Assembly: GCF_050436995.1 (NCBI RefSeq)
Contig: NC_134765.1
Span: 9,699,501-9,763,500, forward strand
DNA: 64,000 bases
Origin: Anticarsia gemmatalis
Lineage: Eukaryota > Arthropoda > Insecta > Lepidoptera > Erebidae
Direction of reading: 5' to 3'
Positions within the stretch are counted from its first letter, which is position 1. Each line of letters starts with the position of its first letter. The notes below the pieces were generated by a model. That model had not been told where the DNA came from. It did not search any database and worked only from the letters and a program-made list of their open reading frames with translations. Both the position numbers and the translations under genes were made by a program. Shown here one piece after another: positions 10,713 to 21,906 of the stretch.

Positions 10713-10885
10713 GTATGTATAAAATTCTCTTGTCACAATGTTCGTTCCCGTACTCCTCCAAAACGGCTTGACCGATTCTTAAGAAATTTTGTGGGCATAT
10801 TTAGTATGCTGAGTCTGAGAATCGGTCAATATGTATTTTTCATACCCCTAAGTGGTTGCCCAACCCAACATTGTTCTTTTTTATG
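10713..10885 (+). mobile_element. Hel-C Helitron-like element, 3' truncated
   Basis: Inverse of the copy at 5741-5950: TATAAAATTCTCTTGTCACA at the 5' side, then CTCCAAAACGGCTTGACCG, TGAGTCTGAGAATCGGTC and TTTCATACCCCTAAGTGG. The CTAG terminus is not reached. Confidence 0.65.
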
Positions 10886-12069
10886 AAACATGAACAGCAG
10901 TTGGAAACAATGCCCCCCGCTCCAAAGAGACGACATTAATATTGCAATTAAATCTACCGGTAATCGCTATCACTGACCCCACGTTCTTATCAACCGATCC
11001 TTTATGAGTCCATTCCGAGGCTAGTTCTGGTTTGCATTCGCTTTTTCTTTTAATATTTACGATGATCTACGTAATGTCTGTCCGTATGTAAACGGTCCAG
11101 TTTTTAGTCCAAAGCCTTTTAATATCGTGTTTGTTTAATGCTTATGCTTTTATGAATGCGTTTTTTGAAAAGACTGGGCTGATTTCGTGTTTATGTTTTT
11201 GATGTTTACGTTCCTGCTTTGTGAACGCTGCTTTTCTTTCGTATTGTTGGGTGGAATGATTTTATAATTTTTAGTAGTTGGTAGAAACTTTATGTTGTTT
11301 GAAATGAGTTGTAGAGAACGGAAACTTCCTTTTTTATTTATATTTATCGGTAATTTATATTATTCTGGCTGCACCAAAGTTTATATCGATTCCAAAAAAT
11401 AATATAGGTAATTGACTGATTCTTAATTAATAGAAATAATATCAAACACTAAACAGAAGTGAATTAACAATTTTAAGCTCTCGTTCAATCGAGTCGAATC
11501 GAATCAAAGTCGATGCAATTCGATCGAAACGTCGGGTAAACGAATAAGTTAACCTTTAGTTTTCAATCGTGTTTAAGACCCGTTACATTATAACATTATA
11601 AACTACGTTTATATATACAGGGACACATGATAGGTACATACCGCAGATACCACTGACACGAACACAGAATAATATATAATAAAATAAATAAGGCAAAGAA
11701 TTAGCATAATATAATTTAACAGCTACGTCGAGCTTCGTAGTTTGGCGCACGAAGATTATCTTATTAGAAATTCTTGCCAAGTACTTAAAAGACCACACGG
11801 TTTATTGTACGAAATATCTTGGGATTATGAGTCCTGACTTGAGTGTTCGTGGATTAAAAAATAAGTGGATTCTGCAGATGACTTATGATCAACAGAATCT
11901 AATAATTGTATGAACCTTCTGGTAAAAAAAGTCACTTGTATTAGCTTTGAAACATGCAAAAGTCAATGAAAAAATTTCTTTGACTAGTGACTGGCTATTG
12001 CATAAATAAATTTAAGCCATTAATGTGCCTCAGCGGGTAAAAGTTACTTCCAGAAATTAAAGAAGGCTT
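10886..12069. other. Unrecognised AT-rich DNA with a TCGA-rich patch
   Basis: At 11478-11535 the motif TCGA or TCGAT occurs repeatedly (for example TCGAGTCGAATCGAATC) and ends in GAAACGTCGGG. The rest is featureless to the eye. Confidence 0.4.
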
Positions 12070-12325
12070 GCATCTGGAGAATTCAACGATGCCGCGATAG
12101 CTAAATGCCGATTGGGGACTTTCTATCTCTTTAAAAAACTGTGATGAAGAACTCTCAGTTATCTTACTTCTTTATCACGATGTTTTTCTTCACCGTAACT
12201 AGTAGTAGTTATTTCTACTTACACACATAACTTCCAAAAGTCATTTAGATGCCGCCTTGTATTCGTACCAACAACCCCTTACGTGGGATGCTCAGAGTTC
12301 AGACCATTCGGCTATCACTGTTGGT
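12070..12325 (-). mobile_element. SINE-B, diverged near-complete copy
   Basis: Reads, in reverse, from the tail (CGATTGGGGACTTTCTATC) through CACGATGTTTTTCTTCACCG and ACACATAACTTCCAAAAGTC to the tRNA-like head. The head gives CAACAGTGATAGCCGAATGG on the minus strand, with the A box in TAGCCGAATGG. The B box is degraded. Confidence 0.75.
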
Positions 12326-12724
12326 TACTGGTTACTGACTCCTTAACTAAACACTGCCCTAAAATAACCCCAAAATATGTAAATATGCTATTTATAGTTA
12401 AAGCGGGTTAGCATCATTTTGAAGGTTAAATAGGGGATAGTTTCCGTGTCACCAAAATCAAACAGACGTCTATTTTAATTTTTATTGGGGTACCGTTTGG
12501 GGACCCCAAAATGAGTGCCTTAATAATTTTAGCTTTAGAATCGTACGTTTATGCAAATGTTTTACTTTGTTGCGTATTTATGTAAACGCACTCTGTCCTT
12601 ATCGGGAATGGAACCTGGGACCTCGTGATCAGATAACAAACGTTTAGGTCATCGAGACAGATAATGTGTAGCGTGATTGTTTGTTTTATTTTAATTTGTT
12701 AAATATCACATGTGTAATACATAA
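12326..12724. other. Non-coding stretch with a SINE-D head remnant
   Basis: At about 12600-12670 a block GGAATGGAACCTGGGACCTC, then GTGATCAGA, resembles the B-box region of SINE-D in reverse. The rest is unrecognised. Confidence 0.45.
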
Positions 12725-12840
12725 AATCACGAAAATTTCCTAAAGGGATAGGCAGAGACCAAAGAACTTCACTCGCTACGATTCTTACAAACTTCCATTG
12801 CTTTACATTCTCACATCCATCTTGTCATATAGGACGAACT
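12725..12840 (-). repeat. Repeat E (probable LINE 3' end), reverse copy
   Basis: Contains AAAGGGATAGGCAGAGACCA, CTTACAAACTTCCATTGC and TCACATCCATCTTGTCATA. These are the inverse of the copy at 16335-16450, which ends in a GTAT-repeat tail. Both look like the 3' end of the same LINE family. Confidence 0.65.
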
Positions 12841-13800
12841 TAACACCTGACCTTCTTGCAAAACATCACCAATACGATTCATAGTATATTATATTTCATA
12901 AACAAATAACTCAAAACAGGTCATCATCATCAATATAAAATAGCAACAAATAACTTATTCAGCAGCAATAGCGAAACATGCTCCATTTGGCGAGAGAGCG
13001 TATTATTACTGCACCGGGTGCCAAATAAGTGCTGCAAGCGGGTGCATCTTAAAAATGGCAATTTAGATACGAACCGTACATCCAAACTGTTTTGAATACA
13101 AGGAAATATGGCGCATAAATCGTTGGAGGGCATTAAGATTTGCCGATTGTGGATTGCTGGGTTTTTGCAAACTGTTTGCAACTGCGAGGAAAGATTTCCG
13201 GAGTTTCGTTGAACTATCTCCGGAGTTAAAGAGTGTTTTGTAATGTCAGTTTCTTTTGAAGAATACTTTTTTAATTGATTCGAGTGTATCTCAGTTTCAT
13301 ATTATGTAAATCCAAGTCTGAATTTAGATCAGTTTATGTATTTCCCGTAATTATATATGCATTTTTTTTGTCTTTTTTATAAAGAGTTAACTACAGAATT
13401 AGCAATGGTATATTTCACGAGTATATTATCTGTGGTGTTTCTACACCCAACAAGGAAAATCTTACCATGCAAGCCAACTCAGAATTTTATTATTTCGTTA
13501 CCATTGGTTAGTCGTTAGTAGTTAGCAGTTATGCCAAAGATACAAGTAGATTTTTTTTTTCTTTTGAACGTTTTGACTTTTGCTTGCCATAGAAACGCTC
13601 GGCCTTCGAGCAGCTTGAACAGCATTGACACCAAGCTACCTACTACCCACACGAAGAAAATGAAATCAATATTATAGAAGGACAGAATCTATAAGTTTTT
13701 ACCACAGATATGAGTTGCAGTAAGAACACACAGCCTTATATAACCAGAAGTAATAAGTCTAACTTTTAATTTCGTGTATACTTTTTTCTTTTCAAAAAGA
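12841..13800. other. Unrecognised DNA
   Basis: No gene or repeat family was recognised. A T-rich run lies at about 13550-13562. Confidence 0.4.
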
Positions 13801-13999
13801 CCATTCCCGCACTAAGAATTGCTCTTGTGTCGCGGGGACTTTTACAAACATGGAAACAACGGACACAAATTACAACTAGACCCGAAACGATTATTTGTGG
13901 TTCGCACAAATAATTTTTCAGTGTTGGTATCAAACCTACGACTTACTGAGGCAATGGTAGCGGTCTGGCGACCTAAACCACTGCGCCACGGAGGTAGTT
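13801..13999 (-). mobile_element. SINE-A, near-complete copy
   Basis: Reverse-orientation copy from GCACTAAGAATTGCTCTTG to the head CTAAACCACTGCGCCACGG. Both polymerase III boxes can be followed, though the B box is mutated (TATCAAACCTACGAC in plus orientation). Confidence 0.85.
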
Positions 14000-15289
14000 T
14001 TATGTTTTATTATACTCTCACATATTGGTGCTGCGTGCTAAAAAACGAGTAACTAATTTCAAAATGCATTTTTTATTAGTAATCGTATGAAATGGTCTTA
14101 AGTCGCTTATGCCTGCGTCCGTATAACTAAACCGTGATAATTATGTTTATGTATACAAGAATACTCTTTGTAACATTTACTTAGACCCTACTTAGTATAT
14201 AGCGCGATCGTAACTACAAGTATTTGTTTTTCTTACTTTTATCTCGTGTACACAGATAATAACATTTTCAATGTAGTGCAGATGTCAATAAGGTCTCTCT
14301 TCAACACATGTGTCTTATTACAACTAGTAAAATAAAAGTAAATGTAGGCGTAAAACACTCTTATCAATCCTTTTAAGAAAACAGACCGTGTTCTTCGTAA
14401 TACTATTGAGCGAAACTTAGTATTTTTGTTCGTTTTAACCATGGGTTCTATAGTCAATAACGAGTCCAAGATAGACATTTTATGATTAATAAGGAAAAAA
14501 TATAAAATTGGTAAGCATAACAATTATTATTATGGAAAGGTATTAGTTTCTTTTCAAAGGTGGCGCTAGTCTTTTTTAAAAAGTAAGGAACTTATGGACC
14601 AATGGTTTTCCAGAATCGAACCTTTCTTTATGCAAGACAATAAATCGTAAAGTGGGTTGTGTGTAGTTAAGTTTATCATTTATAAGCGCGGGCACTCCAA
14701 AGATTGTTTGAACTTAATGTCTCCGTACTCTAAAAAGGCACGTTAAATAGTCGTTCCCACAGCGCGATTTCTAACCACTATCGACCAGCGACAACTGGCA
14801 CCGACAAATTTTATGAAAATCTTTAAATAAATTTTATTGTCTAACGTTACCTAGTCGATTGTCGAATTGCTTGCTTGCCTTGCCGAATTTAGAAAATTGA
14901 GCTACGGTTTATTTTCTCCAACAATTGTTATATAATACCAAAAATATAGCTTGAAACCTTTGACACTAGCGCGGCCACTTACTTTACGGAAAATATAGAA
15001 CAAAAATATGTTAGTAAAATACATTGTAGTGCTTTTGCTTCGCTCTGTTGGGACGCGGTAATTTTTCATAGTTGTATCTTTGTGAAAAGTTCGTGACAGT
15101 GTCAACACACCAAACTAATTTCTACGTGGACAGTAGTTGTAATTTATAGTCAGGATAATGCTACAATGATATAACGCTTCCCTCAGGTGGTCTAGGGTTC
15201 AAACCAAAGGTTATGAGACTACCGGCTTATTTAAAACTTGATAACCTAATGACACAAGACAGACAGATTGGGACAATTTTGGACACAGG
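14000..15289. other. Unrecognised AT-rich DNA
   Basis: Short open frames show no motif and have AT-driven composition. A possible degraded SINE B-box region lies at 15180-15200 (CTAGGGTTCAAACCAAAGG). Confidence 0.4.
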
Positions 15290-15350
15290 AAAGAAGGGAG
15301 GCCTTTGCCCAGCAGTAGGACACATAAAGGGCTAACAAAAAAAAACAATG
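15290..15350 (+). mobile_element. RTE-like LINE 3' end remnant
   Basis: GGAGGCCTTTGCCCAGCAGT then AGGACACATAAAGGG followed by an A-rich tail. It matches the RTE 3' ends at 3131 and 35080, and the CCCAGCAGT motif is closer to the SINE-B tail than either of those is. Confidence 0.6.
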
Positions 15351-15669
15351 AAAATCCTAATGATTCATTTCATTGTCTGTGCTGTTGTGTATGTGAGAAC
15401 CGTTCACGCTATCTCGGGTTCGATTCTGACGGTCGGAAAAATTGCAGCATTGTTCCAATCTCGGTTGAAATATTTTCAACTATAATAGTTGTACCTCACA
15501 ATTCCGCTTACGTTTATAGCTATATCTCGAACTAATGATACAGTGTTTACAGTCAGTGATCACTTAATAGTTCCAGACAAAAAAGCTTTTAACTTTATTA
15601 CATACATATGTACAACATACAGTCAGTCTCAAAAATATGTAACTACGCACTGACATATCTATTATAATA
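15351..15669. other. Unrecognised DNA
   Basis: No supported feature. The reading frames are short and motif-free. Confidence 0.4.
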
Positions 15670-15906
15670 CTATATAATATTATAAAGCTGAAGAGTTTGT
15701 TTGTTTGTTTGAACGCGCTAATCTCAGGAACTACTGGTCCGATTTGAATTTTCAGTGTTAGATAGCCCATTTATCGAGGTAGGTTATAGGCTATATATCA
15801 TCACGCTACGACTAATAGGAGCAGAGTACCAGTAAAAAATGTTACAAAAACGGGGAAAAATTTCACCCATTCTCTGTGACGCAAGCGAAGTTGCGCGGGT
15901 AGCTAG
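15670..15906 (+). mobile_element. Hel-A non-autonomous Helitron, near-complete
   Basis: Runs from ATAATATTATAAAGCTGAAG through GTTTGTTTG repeats, GAACGCGCTAATCTCAGGAA and ATATATCATCACGCTACG to the 3' end GCGCGGGTAGCTAG, followed by host T. The stem CGCAA/TTGCG just upstream of CTAG is the expected Helitron terminator hairpin. No coding capacity. Confidence 0.85.
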
Positions 15907-16334
15907 TTATACATATTTTCGACGCAGACCGTACATAGTACCCCGAAGTTAAGTCCTTAGCCCAGTTAACCTGTGTTCGGTAAATGATAATACAGACCTA
16001 AGATTCTAAAACATGAAATGTTTAATTAAATACATCGGTTTTATACGATGTTAGCTAGCTGTTATGTACAAAGTTTAAAGTACATGGTCTTGAACCCTTC
16101 AATTAGTATTACATATAAACCCCAATGTAGATTTAACATAGGGTCCAATTAAAAAAATTACGGAGTTTGGTCACTAGGTACAAAATCGAAATGATGATGT
16201 TGATGCTCTCCAACCGATCTCGGCCATAGCATTTAAACTCTAATTCATAAAAAAAAATACTTTTATTATCTAAAGATTTGAATCAGTCATGCAAGTTAGT
16301 TTTACAGCATGAATAACAATGTCATTGAGACCCA
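15907..16334. other. Unrecognised DNA
   Basis: Nothing recognised. Confidence 0.4.
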
Positions 16335-16450
16335 ATAGGCGGTCCAGTATGACAAGATGTATGGATGTGAATGAGGCAAGGAAAGTTTGTAAGGATCGTA
16401 CCGTCTCTGCCTACCCCTATGGGGAAAGAGGCGTGATATTATGTATGTAA
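16335..16450 (+). repeat. Repeat E (probable LINE 3' end) with GTAT tail
   Basis: Contains GTATGGATGTGAATGAGGCA, AAAGTTTGTAAGGATCG and TCTCTGCCTACCCCTATGGG, then GCGTGATATTATG and a GTAT-type microsatellite. One frame reads DVNEARKVCKDRTVSAYPYG, so the 3' end probably overlaps the end of a reverse-transcriptase ORF. Severely 5'-truncated. Confidence 0.7.
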
Positions 16451-17212
16451 GTATGTATGTATTTATTTATACCTAATTAATTTATGATTTACGTGGCTCA
16501 GTAAGCGTACAATCATTTCATACTTTTGTATCGCCGATAAGAAGACGAATTTCGTAAGATAAATTATCCTGCGTTTTACAGTTTAACCCTCGGCTTCCAA
16601 ATACCTCCATGATAAAAAAACAAATAGATTGGTTTATCTATTATCCACTACCTGACTGGCCCGACATCGTCCAGGTATAGAACAATTTTATAACGTTGAT
16701 TCCATTCTCGTGGGAATTTTGATCCCATCGATCCCATGTAAACATTGTCCCCACAGTAACAAAGATGTTAAAAAAAGAATTATCCAATACGATTTAGTAA
16801 TTCAAAAATTATGCGCGTACATACATTTTGGTAGTTCATTTTTATTTCTATAGATTAAAACGGAACAGACGAACAGACTTCCAATAAGTAAAATTTAACA
16901 AGATATTCGAGATCTTTTCATTCATCATTGTATGGAATAAACACAAATAAATAATGAGTATTAGTAAAATATTCTCTTTGTTCGGTGAGTTCCACATATA
17001 TGTAGAATACAAGCAAAAGTTTTCTCATTATATTTTCTAGTTCCACTGAGGTTGTGGCCTATTTCAAATAACCTGTATCTTCCTGCTATACTAGTTTTAT
17101 AACGATATATCTCCTGTGTTTACTTGGGAATTCCTTACTTTTATTATCCGTCGAGTACGTTATGCGAGGAAGAGTAACAAACAAATCTTTCTTCGTTATT
17201 ATATGTATTAGT
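16451..17212. other. Unrecognised DNA
   Basis: Short GTAT/TTTA microsatellite at 16442-16470, otherwise no recognised feature. Confidence 0.4.
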
Positions 17213-17468
17213 ACTAGCTGACCCGCGCAACTTCGCTTGCGTCCAATAAGAGCGAATGGGTGAAATTTTTCCCCGTTTTTGTAACATTAATTACGGCTCT
17301 TCTGCTCCTTTTGGTCGTAGCGTGATGATATATAGCCTATGTCCTTTTTCGGGTATCAAAATATCTCCATACCAAATTTCATGCAAATTGGTTCAGTAGT
17401 TTAAGCGTGATTGAGTAGCAGACAGACAGACAGAGTTACTTTCGCATTTATAATATTAGTATGGATAG
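17213..17468 (-). mobile_element. Helitron-like element, Hel-A 3' half with Hel-B 5' half
   Basis: In reverse orientation it has the Hel-A terminus (CTAGCTGACCCGCGCAACTT) and the Hel-A body to GTAGCGTGATGATATATAGC. From about 17350 it changes to the Hel-B body: ATATCTCCATACCAAATTTC, then a GACAGACAGACAG run and ACTTTCGCATTTATAATATT. It is either an intermediate subfamily or a chimera. Confidence 0.75.
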
Positions 17469-17564
17469 ATACTCATTGTAGCTCTAGGGCTTATCAAACT
17501 ACTCATCAATCCATATATATGTGAGCATTTATTTAACTATTGAGCTAGTTAAAATCCATATTTG

Positions 17565-17754
17565 ATATTAAAAGTGCGAAAGTAACTCTGTCTGTCTGTT
17601 ACTCAATCAGGCCTAAACTACTGAACAAATTTGCATGAAATTTGGTATGGAGATATTTTGATACCCGAGATGGGACATAGACTACTATTTACCCCGGGAA
17701 ATACTACTATCTAAAAAACTATCTAATGCGAACGAAGTCGCGGGTAAAAGCTAG
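17565..17754 (+). mobile_element. Hel-B non-autonomous Helitron
   Basis: Starts near AAAAGTGCGAAAGTAACTCT with a CTGTCTGTCTG run, continues CATGAAATTTGGTATGGAGA, and ends GAACGAAGTCGCGGGTAAAA then GCTAG and host T. Its 5' part is the inverse of the right part of the element about 100 bp upstream, so the two lie tail to tail with their 5' ends facing. Confidence 0.75.
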
Positions 17755-20700
17755 TATGATATAGATAAAAAAGACAATGACAACGACCAAATTCACTAAG
17801 TATAAATACACAATAAATACTTCAACTTAAATGTTAAACTACTTTACTTTTATCTTGAAATATCAAACAATCAAAGATGAACCATGTATACATACGTTGA
17901 TTCCCGTGTAATTTAATGTTTAACAATTTCTACCAAATTTATTTATTCATTTCTAGTACGTAATATACAATTAACAAGTATGTTTCTACACTATCACTGC
18001 TTAATAAGATTTTCAATCCCAAAAAGCTCATAGACAACAGAAACGCCAATACAATTTCACCCTGCACGGGGACTAAACACAGAACCAACACAAATCTTTT
18101 CAACCTTAAGATATCGCTACACAAATTCAACCTTAGAAAACCACTACAAAAACAACTAAAATCATAATAATACATTTTAAAAATAACAAATCTTTTACTT
18201 CCCCTTTCATTTGATTTACAATCCTCCTTATTCTAAAAGACGTAGGTCGCCTAGGTAGCCTAGATAGTGCAGGTAATTGGACATATAACCTAGGAGAAAA
18301 CTCCATTAGATTGTCTCGAGTCTGGAGTTCATAATGGAAATATTAATGAGTTTCCTGGTTTCATTCACGTGGTTTATGCGTCACTTGATTACTTATTTAC
18401 TGGGTACTGTTTGCTATTCGAATAAGAATAGTTTTTACTATAAGACCTGTTTTCTGTTAAGGTATTGGTAAAGACTGCAGTAAGACACTGACGGAAGGAA
18501 TATTTTTGTAATAAAATGAAAAAAAAAATTACACGTGTACAGTAAACGATTGAGAAAGAGTCAATATATTGATGTATTCTAATTCTTATTCCGTTAAGGA
18601 AATAAGCAAAATGGTAGATACAAACATCTTTAAACTTTTAAGCTCATTATGTACATGGATAAATTTATGTGAGAACTTGCATATTTACCGACACATAGAT
18701 GCTCTATTCAATATCAATCTCTTGCCAGCTACTGGTTACGTTCAAGATTACAAAAATACCACCGAAATCGACATGTACATACCTAATGATACATCGGGCA
18801 TAAACATGACAAATTTAACGTAAAAAGAGCTTATGAATGGTATGACTAATTTAATTAAATTTTAATTCAACTTATTTTAAGTTCACACCGTCACATACAA
18901 TTTAATATGCGGACGTAACATGTATCTAAGTTGACAACTATTGTTCGTCAAATTGATAGCCACTATACAATACATTGCTGCTTTGACGTTACGTGTAATT
19001 CACTATAATCTAAAGGAGACAGCAATGTACACTATAGGGATTTTCAAATAATTGTTAACTGAGATACATGATATATGGTTTGAACGTCATAGTTCAAACC
19101 AGTAAAGAACTTAAACTAGTACTATGCTAATTACTAGTATAATTTCGAAACACACATCAATTTTCCTTCTTTTTTATTGGCCAATTAATCAGTGAAAGTT
19201 ATTAACTACACGGCCTCTATGATTCCCAATTATTATAATCGATTTCAAAAATACTACCGTCAATATATTTTTATCGCTCAAATACATTAACGTAATGAAA
19301 TGTTCATTTTCATATCACAATAAAGTTCTTATTTCGATGAAGTTTTACAGTAATTATAAAATCAATATCCAATTAAAAAAACTCTACAACAAATTAAAAG
19401 TGTTATTAAGTTTCATAATTACTACAAATTTCTCTTTTTAACTTCATTTTAATAGGCGAAAAATACATAGAAAAAAATTCTAGACTTCGTCAAAACTCAT
19501 TAGAAATATCTTTGAAACTCTACAGTTACTCAGAATCGTGCAAATTAAAAAGTCATATCAACTACAATTACTTCTAAAAAGAAATTTTCACCAACTTTCT
19601 TAAAATAATACTTAAAATTTTCGATGAATTTTCCAGTTATGAACTTAAATCAAATCTTCGCGAGTCGCTTAATCATAAAAGAATAACTTATCAAATGATT
19701 GATTGCCGTTTCCTTTAACTTACAAAAAGTAATTAAAAATATCAAAAATAGTTGAAAACTACTTACGAAAACTTTATATTAGGTCGTAAAAGACATTCCT
19801 TTGCGTAAACTCAAATAAACACTGTCACCGAATTATCGTCACAAAAGTTCACTCACGACTCCGGAAAATTAGGGGGCGAGGCGTGCGCCCTTCCCGACGT
19901 CTCGTTGCGCACTGATATAAAATATACCGGCCGCTTGCACCTTCATACTGTACCGTAGTATTACCCGTCTGAATTTAGAAGACTTTACTATTCAAACAAG
20001 CTGGTGGGGTTTGTATATTTTGCACACGGTAGGGTTATGCACACATAGGTGTGTTTGAAAATGGAAGTTTTCCGACACTCGTTAGCTAGGCAAGTAAACA
20101 TGCTTTGAAAAATTTCTCGTGCTTACCACACGGACGGATGGGGATTAGATTGTGATGGTTATGTAATGACGTCACGGGTATCGTTTTGAGGTGTCGTTTG
20201 CCGCCGACCGCAGTGATAACCGCAAATCACGTTCAGTGTAGTAAGTGGTATTTGTCGAACACTATGTGGTTTGCTTTCAGCGGGGAAAAGTTTTGCTTGT
20301 TCATGTTTTTAGTTTTGCTATGAATAACAAATGTTATATTCTATCAGGCCGCTTGTTTTGTCGTGTTGTACAGGCTGTAGATATTTTAGAAAAGGCTAAA
20401 CCTACACGTGATTATAACATTGTAACGTTTGTCTTTTTTTCATTCCTTTTTCCGTTCATTATATACTCCCGTGAGATCAACAAGTTATTTATAAACCAGA
20501 AATTATCTACCGATAAAACTTAAAAGCACAAAAAATCGATTTCAAGAATATTAAACTACCTAATTCCTATCTTGTTGCCAAAATTACATACCTGCATCGA
20601 CCAGCGGACGACTTTAAACTCTTCAAAACCATACATTTTCTTAAAACAACTTTGTGATATAAAATCATGTATTTCCAATAGAATACAAGTGTATATGGTA

Positions 20701-21037
20701 TAGCCGGTACGTACATATGCTGTTCGGTTGCGATCTCATTCGATGGCAGTCGTTCCTCCCCAGCGACTAATATTTACATTCAACGTGATGTAAAATGGAA
20801 ACGTTATATTCCACGTACCGTTACACAACTCGTATGAGGTTAAAGTTCAAGTACTATATAATAGAATGCATAGAAATGTTTATTATTTTATAATATCATA
20901 ACATTCATTTGGTTCGAAACCGATAGGTATTTGTGTGATTAGCACGAGTATCAGTATATATCGTGATAAGCCCGCTGGTTGTGAATTTATCTGTTTATTC
21001 ATGTATGATGGGAAAGGCCCAAACGGAGATGGCGGGA
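17755..21037. other. Long repeat-poor stretch, no gene recognised
   Basis: This is the longest part of the left half without a recognised mobile element. Coding potential is not evident: short frames are AT-biased and lack family motifs. A GC-richer island at 19860-19960 contains a TATA-like box, and a TGACGTCA octamer lies at 20167-20174. It could hold a promoter or enhancer, which the sequence alone cannot establish. Confidence 0.45.
19916..19950 (+). promoter_or_regulatory. Candidate core promoter (TATA box plus initiator-like site)
   Basis: TATAAAATA lies at 19916-19924 and an initiator-like TTCATACT begins at 19942. This places the likely start base about 29 nt after the first T of the TATA box, the normal animal spacing. 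The preceding 50 bp are unusually GC-rich for this window (AGGGGGCGAGGCGTGCGCCC). No first exon with an open frame was recognised downstream, so this is a hypothesis. Confidence 0.3.
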
Positions 21038-21331
21038 TGACCCATTACTGTCCCACTGCTGGGCAAGGGTCTCCTCCCGTAATGAGGGAGGGGTTAGGCC
21101 TTGAGTCCACCACGCTGGCAAAGTGCAGGTTGGGGACTTTGCATACCTTCAAGAACTGTGTTAAGGAACTTTCAGACATGCAAGGTTGCACCACGATGCT
21201 TTCTTCACTGTTGGATACTTGCTTCATAATTATTTCAAATACACACATAACCTCGAAAAGTCATTGATGTGTTGCCTTGATCGACTTCTTGTGTGGGAGG
21301 GGCATTCTTAGATCACTCGGCTATAACTGCG
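21038..21331 (-). mobile_element. SINE-B, near-complete tRNA-derived SINE
   Basis: Reverse-orientation copy running from the tail (CCCATTACTGTCCCACTGCT, GGGCAAGGGTCTCCTCCCG) through GAGTCCACCACGCTGGCAAA and GGTTGCACCACGATGC to the head (GATCACTCGGCTATAACTGC in plus orientation). The A box is recognisable, the B box decayed. It sits 100 bp from the Ty3/gypsy element. Confidence 0.85.
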
Positions 21332-21431
21332 CATAACAATGTAAATATCGTAATAAATTATTTTACTCTGAGAAAGGGTCAAATCGCAATGAGTTGAGAC
21401 TCACTTATAAGTGACATTAAAAAAGCAGCGT

Positions 21432-21857
21432 TGTAGCGGGGATTCGCAAATAAGACCAGTATATATTTAAGCGCCTTTATTCCTTAAAGACACGACGCGT
21501 ACCACCAAGAGTACGTACGTATTACAACACGGTTAACAAAATTATCCCTTTGTCCAAGGCAAGGACGCAAGGGTTTATAATACTATATTCTATGCTCTAA
21601 AAGTCTCAAGTACTCATTCCAAGTAGGACGTAAGCCTCGGGCGCAATCAGAGTTAGAATACTTTTACATCAGATATGCATCGGTAGTCATTCAACCTCGG
21701 AGAATCTTAACACCGACTTTTAAAAAGTGACGTCACTGCTTCAGCGCCATCTACTTTACATAACTAGGTACAAACAAGACAGGTAATAAGGTTAGACAGA
21801 TAATAATAATAATAAGATTCCTCCACAGATGGTATTAAAGTAAATTGGTGTGTTACA
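21432..21857 (-). repeat. 3' LTR of the Ty3/gypsy element
   Basis: Begins TGTAGCGGGG and ends GTGTGTTACA in plus orientation, the same length and by eye the same sequence as the right LTR. In sense orientation it carries AATAAA (21476-21481 on the complement), which would polyadenylate the genomic RNA, and a TGACGTCA octamer at 21728-21735 followed by a TTTTTAAAAG sequence. Confidence 0.97.
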
Positions 21858-21870
21858 ATCTCCCCCTCAG
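21858..21870 (-). other. Polypurine tract of the Ty3/gypsy element
   Basis: Directly before the 3' LTR the minus strand reads CTGAGGGGGAGAT. This purine-rich block resists RNase H and primes plus-strand synthesis in this class of elements. Confidence 0.85.
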
Positions 21871-21906
21871 TCCTTGAAGACGTCTCGGCGAGAAGGACTG
21901 GAAGAT

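Noticed and set aside
13819..14052. 77-codon plus-strand frame
   Set aside because: It is the antisense of a SINE-A copy.
20245..20523. 92-codon frame downstream of the candidate promoter
   Set aside because: It has no ATG at the start (TTG or GTG only) and no recognisable domain; not enough to call a first exon.
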